In this document: positions 5,491 to 13,876 of the stretch, piece after piece
How the letters are laid out: the number at the start of each line of letters is the position of its first letter
Position numbering within the stretch: the first letter of the stretch is position 1
Assembly: GCA_900770835.1 (NCBI GenBank)
Contig: CAAGLQ010000223.1
Coordinates: 1 to 19,915, forward strand
Direction of reading: 5' to 3'
Length of the DNA stretch: 19,915 bases
Source of the DNA: an uncultured Parabacteroides sp.
Lineage (GTDB): Bacteria > Bacteroidota > Bacteroidia > Bacteroidales > Tannerellaceae
Notes under the pieces: generated by a model
Database searches by the model: none
Seen by the model: only the letters and a program-made list of their open reading frames with translations
Told to the model about the DNA's origin: nothing
Program-made: the position numbers and the translations under genes

Positions 5491-7032
5491 ATGAAAAAGT
5501 GTATTTATATATTGACGTTCGCCGCTCTCTTTGCGTGGGAGAGTAAGGCGCAGAAAGAGAGTTATTTCACCAATCCGGTGATTCATGGAGACGTGGCGGA
5601 TCCTTCGATCCTTCGCGACGGAACAACTTATTACGCAACGGGAACCTCTTCGGAGTGGGCACCCTACTATCCCATTTTCCGCTCCACCGATTTGATAAAT
5701 TGGCAACCGATTGGACATGTGTTCACAGAGAAGCCCGCCTGGACTAAATCATCGTTTTGGGCACCGGAATGGTTTCAACATAAAGGGAAAACCTACGTCT
5801 ATTATACTGCTCGCAAACAGGCTGATAACCAATCATGCATCGGGGTAGCAGTGGCCGATTCGCCCGAAGGCCCTTTCATCGACAAAGGTCCTATCGTGGA
5901 ATTTGGCAAGGAGGCAATCGATGCCTTCATCCTCGAAGACAAAGGGGAATTATACATCAGCTGGAAGGCCTACGGATTAGATGATCGCCCCATCGAATTA
6001 TTGGCTGCACGCCTATCCGACGATGGCTTGCGCATCGAAGGCGAACCATTCAGCCTGTTACGCGACGATGAGCGGCAAGGTATGGAAGGGCAACACTGGT
6101 TCAAGCAGGGTGATTACTATTATTTGCTCTATTCCATCCGCGGCTGCTGCGGTCCCATGAGCGATTATGCAGTCTCCGTAGCGCGCTCAAAACGGCTTGA
6201 GGGTCCTTACGAGAAATACGCCGACAACCCGATTCTGCACGGGAGCGAATCTGTGCGCTCCATTGGGCATGGCACATTAACCGACACACCGGATGGCCGC
6301 CTCTATTACCTGTGTCATGCCTATAGTGAAGGGAGTGATTTCTATCAAGGCCGGCAGCCGCATTTGCAAGCGCTGCGCATTGGCGAGGATCTTTGGCCGC
6401 ATTTCGTCACGGGCGAATACGCAAACCTCAGACAACCAATGCCTTTCCAGGAAACGGCACAAAAGCCAATAGCGGACTTCAGCGATGATTTTGAGGGAAC
6501 GGCTTTACGTGCGGAATGGAGCTGGAACTACCCCTATGCGAACGTAAAAGCCCTCGTAGGAAATGGGCTCCTTCGTCTTTCCGGACAACCGATCTCCCAT
6601 CCGGAAGCGGGAGCGGCACTTTGCCTTCGCCCCACCACCGCGCATTATCAGATGGAAACGGTGGTACTCAATCAAGACGATAGTTGGAAGGGAATAGGCC
6701 TTTATGGCGATGACCAAAACTGGATATCCATAGGTTGCCAAGCGGAAAAAGTAGCCATCAAGCTGCGGCTCAACGGAAAGGAGCAACAATTATTGGAGCA
6801 GCACCAGCTGGGCCCTATTACCCACCTGCGCATGGAGGTGACGGAAGGCATTCAATGTCGCTTCCTCATCAGCCGCAATGGTCGCGACTGGCAAGCCATT
6901 CCCCTGTCACTTCCTGCAGAGACCACACAAGCCTTGACTCGCTGGGACCGCATCGCACGCCCCGGCCTCTACCAATCCGGCAAAGGCGAGGGCTGCTTCG
7001 GCTACGTGCGCCTGACGGCTCAATCAAACTGA
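5491..7032 (+). CDS. Secreted glycoside hydrolase family 43 protein with C-terminal beta-sandwich domain
   Basis: The 513-residue protein has a type I signal peptide (about 1-20, ending SKAQ), so it acts in the periplasm or outside. The five-bladed GH43 propeller spans about 25-320. The expected catalytic triad is visible: Asp37 in DVADPS (general base), Asp144 in AIDAF (pKa modulator) and Glu199 in GMEGQ (general acid). The GHGT motif at 259-262 supplies the usual histidine. After about residue 330 (DFSDDFEG) comes a concanavalin-like beta-sandwich of the type that follows many beta-xylosidases and arabinofuranosidases. Likely substrates are xylan- or arabinan-derived oligosaccharides, but GH43 specificity cannot be read from these motifs. 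No SusC/SusD genes are adjacent, so it is not in a classical PUL within this window. Its last 13 bp overlap the convergent mksB gene. Confidence 0.92.
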   Translation: MKKCIYILTFAALFAWESKAQKESYFTNPVIHGDVADPSILRDGTTYYATGTSSEWAPYYPIFRSTDLINWQPIGHVFTEKPAWTKSSFWAPEWFQHKGKTYVYYTARKQADNQSCIGVAVADSPEGPFIDKGPIVEFGKEAIDAFILEDKGELYISWKAYGLDDRPIELLAARLSDDGLRIEGEPFSLLRDDERQGMEGQHWFKQGDYYYLLYSIRGCCGPMSDYAVSVARSKRLEGPYEKYADNPILHGSESVRSIGHGTLTDTPDGRLYYLCHAYSEGSDFYQGRQPHLQALRIGEDLWPHFVTGEYANLRQPMPFQETAQKPIADFSDDFEGTALRAEWSWNYPYANVKALVGNGLLRLSGQPISHPEAGAALCLRPTTAHYQMETVVLNQDDSWKGIGLYGDDQNWISIGCQAEKVAIKLRLNGKEQQLLEQHQLGPITHLRMEVTEGIQCRFLISRNGRDWQAIPLSLPAETTQALTRWDRIARPGLYQSGKGEGCFGYVRLTAQSN

Positions 7033-10000
7033 GTGATCACCCGACGGATGCGGGTAAAACTATCACTATCTTTCTCTAACTTATAGATATGTTTATAGGA
7101 AAGCGCATCCTGCTCCGTCGGGGAGCCATTAATCAAGAGAATGTCTCGGTCATTGGCAAACTTCAAGATACCCGCCACATTGTTGGGGTGCAGCTTACCA
7201 ATCTCATCCATCATACAATGTAACTTGAAGGCAGAGAAATGGGTGGAGGCATTGTTCTTGAAGACATTCAACAACATGATGTTGACCATCGACTTCACTA
7301 AGATGTCCGTTCCCTCCGAGCCGATGTTACTTAGCCGCTCCACGAAGCCGGTATCATTACGATTCTCCACTACACGAAACTTGAGGTCGAAGAAATCGGC
7401 GAGGCGAATAAGGTTACCACTGAAGCCCTCCATTGCTTTGATCAAAGCACGTAGCAACGTGGTCGCCTTCTCACGTAGCAGCTGATCATCTTCCGCTGCG
7501 GCAAACAGATTCTGCCCTAAATCCCAGCCATATTCCTCGTTGAAGCGTTTGATCTCCTTGAGCAGATTGACAATCTTATGTTGCGATGGATCGATACGCA
7601 TCTCAATGCACTGAATCACACCCACGAAATTCTTCTCCTTAAAATCAGCATTGATCTGATCCACCACACCTCGGATCGCTCCCTCCTGCGCCATCATCGC
7701 CTTGGTATCCGCTGTCACCTGCCGGAAAATATCGGCATTGCGAATCTGGATGCGTGAACGGTATTCCGCAATCTTATTCTCAGCTACGAACTCCGCCAGG
7801 TCACAGGCAAAATCCAAATAGGCCGCATCATCAGAGAAGGTGGTTTTGAAAGCAAAGACATTGCCCGGCGTGAAATGGCCCACATAAGCAGTGATCTCCT
7901 TGCGCAGTTCCGCCAAGCGTTGCTGCTGCTCCGACACTGCCAAGGTAATCTCCCGGATCAAGGTGCGACAATCGCTGCCCATATCCGTCAGAGGAGCCTC
8001 CGCAAAGATCGCCTCCCGTTGCTTGAACCAATCCAACAGGGTGCAGCGATGATACTCTTCCCGATTCTCCATAGCCTTACGATGCGCCTCCCGCAACTCC
8101 TTTAATTCAGCATCTGCCTTTTGGAGGGTTTGCGTCAGCGTAGCAACCTCTTGACGCATCCGCTCCCGTTCCTCGGCGATCTGCTTCCGCAACCGCTCTT
8201 GCTCGACTTGCCAATCGGGCACTTTGTCCAACCATTCTCGCTTATCTTTCAAATATTCAATCATCGTTGCCTGCGCACCTTGTATGAAGCGCAACTCCTC
8301 CTCAATCTTATTCAGCCGTTGCTGAATCGCAGCCAAGCGTGCAGGATCACCCCCATTGGCAGCCAGTTGCTCCATCTGCGCTTGGTTGTAGGCCTCCTTG
8401 CGCTGCTCCAGCTCCGTCTGCTTCTCGCGAAGAGCTTCAGCGATACGAGCTTTACCCTCTATCCATTCCCGATCCAACGCCTGTAAATCATCCTGTTCTT
8501 GTGTGGCAAACGCAGCCAAGGATTGCCGCTGCTCCCCCTGCCGCTCCGCCAAAGTCTGCTCTGTCTTTACCAAAGCGATCTCAGCCTGCTCCAAACACTG
8601 TTCCAGTTGGGCCACCGCCTCTTGTTGACGCTTTACTGCCTCTGCTTTCCATTGAGCTGCTTGTGCCTCATCTGCCTCTCGCTGATGTTGCAGCTGCTCC
8701 AAGGCATAAGAGGCTTGATAGATCTCCTCCTTGATGGGCTTCGCCTCTGTTTGGAACTGCTTGCGCCGTTGCTCTTTCGTTATCTCCAAATCCTGCTGAG
8801 CTGTCACCAAGAATTGCTGGATCGCCTTCAGTTCCTCTTCGGCCAGTTCCCGCTCCTGCAGATAATCCGCTTTGGTTTTGATCGGTCGTGGCTCTGCGGG
8901 GGTAAAACGCACGCCGTAGAAACTATCACCATCAGTCAATTCTGCCGAGAAAGCAGCGCCATACAATAAACGCTCGTCACACACCTGTCCGATGTTCTGC
9001 TCCCACCCGGGTTTATGTTCAGAAAGCCAATTGAAAAAGCTATCCTTCTGGTGATCGAGGAAATCCGATAAATCAGCCACTTTTACCTCCAGTGCCTCCT
9101 TCTTGATCGACTGTTTCTCCACAAGTTGTTGATAGTTCGCCTCAATCTGCTTCAAAGCATTCTCAGTTTCTTTGGCAAGGCAATTCAACTCATAATTCAG
9201 CTCTTTCTGTTTCAATTCAATCGCTTTCCGATCAGTATCGTAATGGTTAAGGCGTCGCTTTAGTTGCTCCCACACTTCGGAGGTAGCCGTTTGTTCTTTA
9301 CTCGCCTGCAATTGCATACGCAGGGTTGCTATTTCTGCCTTTCGGCGTTCCCGCTCCGCCAACAATCGCTCTTTTCCTTCCGCAGTTGTATGCGTCAAGG
9401 TCTCCCGCTGCTTCCTAAAGAAGGCCCTTCTCGCCTCTTTGCGGGCATTGATCTCGCTCTCTAAGGCCAACAACTGTTTTTGCTGCTCATTCTCAAAAGC
9501 TCCCAACTCATTCTTCAGATTCGCTAACAGGTTCGCATGAACCATCGAGACCTCTCGGTTCTTGGAGGAGAGCAATGCCTTCTCCATCGTCAGCGACTCC
9601 TGCTCCTGTTGCAGGATCTCCAGCTTTCCACAACGCTCAATCAATGTATCAATCTCTTTTTGGCTATAATCCCGCTGCTTCGCCTCCGCATCCGAAAGCG
9701 CTTTGTTCACTACAGCTAATGCGGCCTCCCATTGCGTCGTCTGCGCCTTCGAGGCATTATCCAACTGCTCCCGTTGACGATAGCCTGCATTACGCTCCTC
9801 CTCTTTGGCATGCATCCGACTCGCCAATCCCGGCAATTCCGCCTCATTGCGTAAATAAGCGGCACGCAACGCCCGAGAAAGATCATTTAACCGCAGATCC
9901 CGACGGCGCACTTCATCAGAGAGATGGGCGATCGTAGTAGCTGTCCGCGACAAAGCCGGCTCCTCAAAGCGGGCAATATCGCTCAGCTGCGCCTCAAAAC

Positions 10001-10655
10001 CGGCCAAATGGCTTCGATAGCGGCTCAGATCGATCACGCTATTCTCCTCATTAAGCGAAGAGATAATCGTTTGCTTAATGGATTCCGCCTCCAACCGGGC
10101 ATTCAACAGCACGTTCTGAATCGTGCGGACAATGTTCGGATAGGAGCTACTCTCCATCAGCGCAAAGCAGGAATAGTCCTTTTTATTGTCGGAACAACCA
10201 TACAGAATGTTGCGATACTCCTCGTAGGTCGAGATCGCCCCGCTATAACGAATCCCCCGCTTGTCGAGTACGGAACGGATGCGATCAGCAGTATAAGGCG
10301 CACCGTCCGCATCGATGAACAGATCGGGACGATAAGGCGAAGCGATGAAACGATAGCAAATGCGATTCATTGTCTTATAGCTCATCACGCAGAAGTTGCC
10401 CTGCTCATGCGCTACCTCATAGATGATCGAGGAATCAGCATAAGGGAAATAATAATCCGGATAGGATTTTTTCTCTACCGGGATGCCCAATCGCTGCGTA
10501 TCCGCATTATAAAAGAAAAGAATAGCACGCAAGATCGTACTCTTGCCCACACCTTGCGTACCGATTAAATGAATATTTCCGTCAAGCCACACCTCCGAAT
10601 AGCGGATAGCGGCACTATTGATAAAGATAATTTTATTGAGGTATCTCATTTTCAT
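7020..10655 (-). CDS. mksB: MksB/JetC-like SMC-type ATPase (MukB family)
   Basis: This large DNA-translocating ATPase is 1211 residues. The N-terminal head carries Walker A GTQGVGKST (32-40). Roughly residues 220-525 and 600-900 are long charged coiled coils rich in E, Q, K, R and L. Between them lies a compact hinge-like segment around 530-600 (FFNWLSEHKPGWEQNIG). The C-terminal head has the signature-like LSNIGSEGTD (about 1108-1117), Walker B LHCMMDEIGKL with Asp1150/Glu1151, and LLINGSP. All ATPase motifs are intact, so the protein should be active. It is the last gene of a three-gene operon and overlaps mksE by 23 nt, suggesting translational coupling. Order and sizes fit MksFEB/JetABC. 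No JetD/MksG follows; a GH43 gene converges from the other side. The family bends and extrudes DNA loops in chromosome segregation or plasmid defence. Confidence 0.85.
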   Translation of the reverse strand: MKMRYLNKIIFINSAAIRYSEVWLDGNIHLIGTQGVGKSTILRAILFFYNADTQRLGIPVEKKSYPDYYFPYADSSIIYEVAHEQGNFCVMSYKTMNRICYRFIASPYRPDLFIDADGAPYTADRIRSVLDKRGIRYSGAISTYEEYRNILYGCSDNKKDYSCFALMESSSYPNIVRTIQNVLLNARLEAESIKQTIISSLNEENSVIDLSRYRSHLAGFEAQLSDIARFEEPALSRTATTIAHLSDEVRRRDLRLNDLSRALRAAYLRNEAELPGLASRMHAKEEERNAGYRQREQLDNASKAQTTQWEAALAVVNKALSDAEAKQRDYSQKEIDTLIERCGKLEILQQEQESLTMEKALLSSKNREVSMVHANLLANLKNELGAFENEQQKQLLALESEINARKEARRAFFRKQRETLTHTTAEGKERLLAERERRKAEIATLRMQLQASKEQTATSEVWEQLKRRLNHYDTDRKAIELKQKELNYELNCLAKETENALKQIEANYQQLVEKQSIKKEALEVKVADLSDFLDHQKDSFFNWLSEHKPGWEQNIGQVCDERLLYGAAFSAELTDGDSFYGVRFTPAEPRPIKTKADYLQERELAEEELKAIQQFLVTAQQDLEITKEQRRKQFQTEAKPIKEEIYQASYALEQLQHQREADEAQAAQWKAEAVKRQQEAVAQLEQCLEQAEIALVKTEQTLAERQGEQRQSLAAFATQEQDDLQALDREWIEGKARIAEALREKQTELEQRKEAYNQAQMEQLAANGGDPARLAAIQQRLNKIEEELRFIQGAQATMIEYLKDKREWLDKVPDWQVEQERLRKQIAEERERMRQEVATLTQTLQKADAELKELREAHRKAMENREEYHRCTLLDWFKQREAIFAEAPLTDMGSDCRTLIREITLAVSEQQQRLAELRKEITAYVGHFTPGNVFAFKTTFSDDAAYLDFACDLAEFVAENKIAEYRSRIQIRNADIFRQVTADTKAMMAQEGAIRGVVDQINADFKEKNFVGVIQCIEMRIDPSQHKIVNLLKEIKRFNEEYGWDLGQNLFAAAEDDQLLREKATTLLRALIKAMEGFSGNLIRLADFFDLKFRVVENRNDTGFVERLSNIGSEGTDILVKSMVNIMLLNVFKNNASTHFSAFKLHCMMDEIGKLHPNNVAGILKFANDRDILLINGSPTEQDALSYKHIYKLEKDSDSFTRIRRVITQFD

Positions 10656-11202
10656 TGTTTATGTGAATACTATCGATCATCTTGAGCAGGTAATCCCAAG
10701 AGGCTAACACTTTCCAAGTGCCATTCATATCGCTGACACATTCTATAAAACCCTCCTTACTCATCCGATCGAGGATCGCATCGAGGATGTCTTTGCGTTT
10801 CTCCTTGCCGCCGGTATGTTTCTTCAAGCCATCCAGCTTCAGCTCCAGATCCATGTCGATGCGGGAACGCACCAAGATCTCTGCGGGTGCAAAGGTAAAC
10901 CCAGGTCCGAAAGCTGTATCGTAGGTAGTGAAGAAATCCATGATGTCTATCCAAGCAAAGAAACGTTGCAATTTCTGCTCCAAGGTGGCACGAGGCTCCT
11001 TACGTGAGAAGTAAAAATAGTTGTTGCCCTGCTCCAGGACAAAATTGATATGCGAGAAGTAGCTCCGCAACTCCTCGAAGCGCTCCTCCACCACCATGAA
11101 GAGCGTCCGTAACTCCTTCACGTTGGTATTGGCGCACAAGAAATTCCCTTTCGAGAGATAGTCATAGATCTGCGCAGTTTGCGCCGGTAATTGTTCAAAC
11201 AT
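10633..11202 (-). CDS. mksE: MksE/JetB-like subunit (MukE-type winged-helix protein)
   Basis: The 189-residue protein has the size and position of MksE/JetB (DUF4194-type) proteins, which are winged-helix KITE-like dimers that bind the kleisin and DNA. It is mostly helical. The segment KEKRKDILDAILDRMSKEGFIECVSD (about 132-157) reads as a winged-helix recognition region followed by a wing with GTWKVLASWDYLL. Identification rests mainly on context: the ATG overlaps the preceding stop by one base (TAATG), and the following SMC-like gene starts inside this gene. Both arrangements point to one co-translated complex. Sequence similarity alone would be too weak for me to assign the family with high certainty. 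Confidence 0.75.
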   Translation of the reverse strand: MFEQLPAQTAQIYDYLSKGNFLCANTNVKELRTLFMVVEERFEELRSYFSHINFVLEQGNNYFYFSRKEPRATLEQKLQRFFAWIDIMDFFTTYDTAFGPGFTFAPAEILVRSRIDMDLELKLDGLKKHTGGKEKRKDILDAILDRMSKEGFIECVSDMNGTWKVLASWDYLLKMIDSIHINNENEIPQ

Positions 11203-12392
11203 TATTTCTTGTTTTTGATGATGGCATACTCCACCTGATCAGTATGTCCAAATTGATTGGTGATCTCTAACTCCTGTTCGTAAAGTGACAGCAACCGGCA
11301 GAAGAGGGTTACTTTCGCCTCGAAGTCAAGCGGCCGGTGGTAGGCATAGCGCATGACGAAGCTGAACAGGTCGATGTCGCTTTGAGCGAATTGATCCATC
11401 AACCTACGTGTATCAATCGCTGTTTCCTGTGTCTCCTCACTCTCCAATTGCTCCGCAGGGAGAGCCCCTAACTCTTGCCGACGCACAATGCGCTCCGGAC
11501 GTAAACCATCTGCCACCTTAAGAATAATATCCAAGGCATCATCGGTCTGCAAGAAGGGAATAGACACCTTGAACAGCGTCGGCTGCACCCCTTCTATCAC
11601 CACCGCCTGATTGGCCGCCACCACCTCTCGCACATTCGTATGCTCCAATAGCTCGAACTGCTCACGCAGGTATTTCACTCGACGCAATTTGCGGGTGAAG
11701 CTCACCTGCGTACGAATCTGATTCAAATAGTCGATGATGTCTTGCTGTGAATGGATCAAGCTATGCCCCGCACTCAATAGCTCCCCTCGCAGGTTGCGCA
11801 CGACAGACGTCAAGTCCTCATCGGGTACCAACGCAAAGAAAGCGTCCCGTTTCTCCTCTAAAAGTCGCTCCATCTCTTGGATCAAGCGGTTGATCTCGAT
11901 GCGCTTGGCATCCAAATGCTCTAACTTGGCTATCTTCACCTGATAGCTCGGCTCATTCTTGAAGGTGTTGTCAATCACCCGCTGCAACGAGACCACATTG
12001 CGCACCAAAATCTTACCAATCTTACGCAAGTGCGCTTTCACGGAGCGAAGATAGGCCATTTGACGTAGCTGATCGTCCTCTTTTTGATAATAATCAATCA
12101 ACTGATACACCAACTGAATATTCTCGTCAATCACGGCAGTCGAGATCTCCTCGTTCGCCTCCAGTAGCAACTCAAAGAATGAGAGGTAATGATCGTCCAA
12201 CTCGATATAAGGGCCATTACGACGGACAACCTCCCGTTCAATCAAGATATTCAGCTTATGTTCATCAATGATATCCAGGGCATACTCATAACGGAAAGGC
12301 AACGATTTACGCTTCTCAAACAAGACTTGCAAAAGATCCTTCCCCAAGTTAAGTGTATTAATAATATGTGGTATCGAATTATATATGTACAT
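11202..12392 (-). CDS. mksF: MksF/JetA-like kleisin subunit
   Basis: This 396-residue, mostly helical protein is first in the operon, the usual place of the MukF/MksF/JetA kleisin that bridges the two SMC heads. The N-terminus (about 1-75, including FRYEYALDIIDEHKLNILIEREVVRRNG) looks like a winged-helix dimerisation domain. The middle (about 85-260) is a helical bundle with LRQMAYLRSVKAHLRKIGKIL and an EMERLLEEKRDAFF coiled segment. An acidic linker (QLESEETQETAID, about 320) precedes a C-terminal domain that would contact the ATPase head. The start is supported by an unusually good AAGGAGG ribosome-binding site five bases before the ATG and by a promoter box at 12416-12423. Assignment is by architecture and operon order, not by a diagnostic motif. 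Confidence 0.75.
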   Translation of the reverse strand: MYIYNSIPHIINTLNLGKDLLQVLFEKRKSLPFRYEYALDIIDEHKLNILIEREVVRRNGPYIELDDHYLSFFELLLEANEEISTAVIDENIQLVYQLIDYYQKEDDQLRQMAYLRSVKAHLRKIGKILVRNVVSLQRVIDNTFKNEPSYQVKIAKLEHLDAKRIEINRLIQEMERLLEEKRDAFFALVPDEDLTSVVRNLRGELLSAGHSLIHSQQDIIDYLNQIRTQVSFTRKLRRVKYLREQFELLEHTNVREVVAANQAVVIEGVQPTLFKVSIPFLQTDDALDIILKVADGLRPERIVRRQELGALPAEQLESEETQETAIDTRRLMDQFAQSDIDLFSFVMRYAYHRPLDFEAKVTLFCRLLSLYEQELEITNQFGHTDQVEYAIIKNKK

Positions 12393-12397
12393 TCAAT

Positions 12398-12404
12398 CCT
12401 CCTT
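12398..12404 (-). promoter_or_regulatory. Strong Shine-Dalgarno sequence of mksF
   Basis: On the minus strand AAGGAGG lies five bases before the mksF ATG. Most genes in this window have no recognisable Shine-Dalgarno, as is normal in Bacteroidetes, so this site stands out and fixes the start. Confidence 0.7.
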
Positions 12405-12415
12405 TTTCGAGCCGG

Positions 12416-12423
12416 CGAAGATA
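12416..12423 (-). promoter_or_regulatory. -7 box (TATCTTCG) of the mks operon
   Basis: TATCTTCG on the minus strand differs from TAnnTTTG at one position. It lies 23 nt before the mksF ATG, giving a leader of about 15 nt. The rest of the 225-nt divergent intergenic region, apart from the plus-strand box at 12588, shows nothing I can assign. Confidence 0.5.
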
Positions 12424-12587
12424 CGAAAAAATCCCAAGTTTGAACCAGCGTAATGGCACTTCCAGAAGGACATAATCATCAAATCCAATCATAAAAACTA
12501 AATGGAGAGATCGACCATTTGAAAGAATAATAAGCACTTTTCTCGCTTTTCTCTTCATACAAATACCATATATCAGTTTTTTTTAAT

Positions 12588-12595
12588 TAAGTTTG
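12588..12595 (+). promoter_or_regulatory. -7 box (TAAGTTTG) of the polysaccharide operon
   Basis: This exact TAnnTTTG match lies 22 nt before the metallophosphoesterase ATG, after a run of eight T. It implies a leader of about 15 nt and one promoter for the five genes that follow, whose junctions are short or overlapping. No inverted repeats that would make it an invertible capsule promoter were found around it. Confidence 0.55.
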
Positions 12596-12617
12596 CGATC
12601 GAATAACGAATGCGAAC

Positions 12618-13850
12618 ATGAAACTGTCCATCTTAAAACTCATTTTTCTATATACAGTAGCTCTATTGGCGATTGGATGCCACCATGAAGACCATATTAA
12701 CAATTTTGAGATCAATACGCAAGATGCTTCTACGTTATTACAACGCATCATGTTTAGCGAGATACTAAATCCCAACGGAACTTCTACTTTAAGAAACACT
12801 TACGAGCGATTCAAAATCGTCCATATTTCTGATCCTCATCTTGCAGATTGGACCGCAGACAATCACTACTCTAATCCCACCAATGTGTTAGAGGCTATTC
12901 AGTTTGCAAACATCACAGATCTAAGAATCAACGCTATTGTTGCCACAGGAGATTTTATTGCCAACATGGAAAAGACAACCGCATTTGATGCTTCATTATA
13001 TATGCGATCATTTACTACGGCTTTATACACTGATAATAATATTCCCTCTTTTGTTTGCACAGGCAATCACGATGCCAACATGTTAACAGACAATCCTGAA
13101 TATTATCTGAACAAACAGTTGCTCAACAGCTTATTATTCAATAAAAGCAATTATACAGCACATCAACCGTATGGAGAGAATTACTATTATGCAGATTTAA
13201 GGAATCCTTGTGGCGGGACTATTCGGATCATTGCATTGGATAATACAGATCAAGAGGGTTTTGAATATAATTCCCTAATGACCAGTTGTATCACTCAACA
13301 GCAAGTAGATTGGCTTATCCAAACAGCATTGGTTGAAGGAATGACAGACTCCCACAGCGTAATAATTCTTAATCATCATCCATTACAGCCTTATTCCAAA
13401 GACCAAAGTACTTACATGTGTTCCGGAACACATCTCTATGGAGCTACTTTAATTCCAGACATAGTTAATGCTTTCATCCAAAAAAAGACGTGGGAAGCCA
13501 ACTATAAGTCAACTAAAGCACCTTCAACAACCCTGCAAGTTAAAGCGAACTTCACAAATGCCAAAGGTGACTTTATTTGCTACTTGGGAGGCCATGCTCA
13601 CACGCCTGCACATTTTGAGGTAACGTGCCAGGATCACTCTGCCCCCAAGCAACTGATGCTATTGGCAAACACACTTTCACCAGAGTTGCAAAACAACAGT
13701 TTCTGTTATATCAAGCGAACAAAAGACGATTTAAGCAGTAATAGTTTTTCCATATATGCAATTGATACCCAAGAGAAAAACATATACATAACAAATTTTG
13801 GAGCTAAAAGCCAAAACTCCTCTACAATAGAAACAGTTTCCTACCGTTAA
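12618..13850 (+). CDS. Lipoprotein calcineurin-like metallophosphoesterase
   Basis: The 410-residue protein has a lipoprotein signal (hydrophobic helix 5-19, LLAIG then Cys21), so it should be lipid-anchored. The acidic HHED after the cysteine loosely resembles a Bacteroidetes surface-export signal. The metallophosphoesterase motifs are complete and in order: DPH (72-74), GDF (111-113), GNHD (149-152), NHHP (252-255) and GGHAHTPAHF (324-333). These residues bind the two metal ions and support phosphomono- or phosphodiester hydrolysis. Substrate is unknown. It is the first gene of an operon with glycosyltransferases and a polymerase-like protein (gap to the next ATG 26 nt), so action on a phosphorylated glycan, a teichoic-like linkage or undecaprenyl-linked material is a reasonable inference only. 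Base composition is clearly AT-richer than the genes to the left. Confidence 0.88.
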   Translation: MKLSILKLIFLYTVALLAIGCHHEDHINNFEINTQDASTLLQRIMFSEILNPNGTSTLRNTYERFKIVHISDPHLADWTADNHYSNPTNVLEAIQFANITDLRINAIVATGDFIANMEKTTAFDASLYMRSFTTALYTDNNIPSFVCTGNHDANMLTDNPEYYLNKQLLNSLLFNKSNYTAHQPYGENYYYADLRNPCGGTIRIIALDNTDQEGFEYNSLMTSCITQQQVDWLIQTALVEGMTDSHSVIILNHHPLQPYSKDQSTYMCSGTHLYGATLIPDIVNAFIQKKTWEANYKSTKAPSTTLQVKANFTNAKGDFICYLGGHAHTPAHFEVTCQDHSAPKQLMLLANTLSPELQNNSFCYIKRTKDDLSSNSFSIYAIDTQEKNIYITNFGAKSQNSSTIETVSYR

Positions 13851-13876
13851 AAATAGAGAATTATTGGTTGAAGTAT

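Noticed and set aside
8121..8969. Several leucine-rich plus-strand frames inside mksB
   Set aside because: The opposite strand of E/Q/K/R-rich coiled-coil codons naturally reads as leucine- and serine-rich open frames; none has a start signal or family match.
9924..10568. Plus-strand frame of 214 codons antisense to the MksB head domain
   Set aside because: It is rich in Ile and Arg without domain motifs, while the minus strand encodes the Walker A head with clear conservation.
12393..12617. Invertible capsule promoter between mksF and the glycan operon
   Set aside because: No pair of inverted repeats flanking the promoter box was found and no invertase gene is present in the window.
13868..13876. 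TTG start for the Wzy-like gene
   Set aside because: It adds only three residues, and an ATG follows directly at 13877; TTG starts are uncommon in these bacteria.
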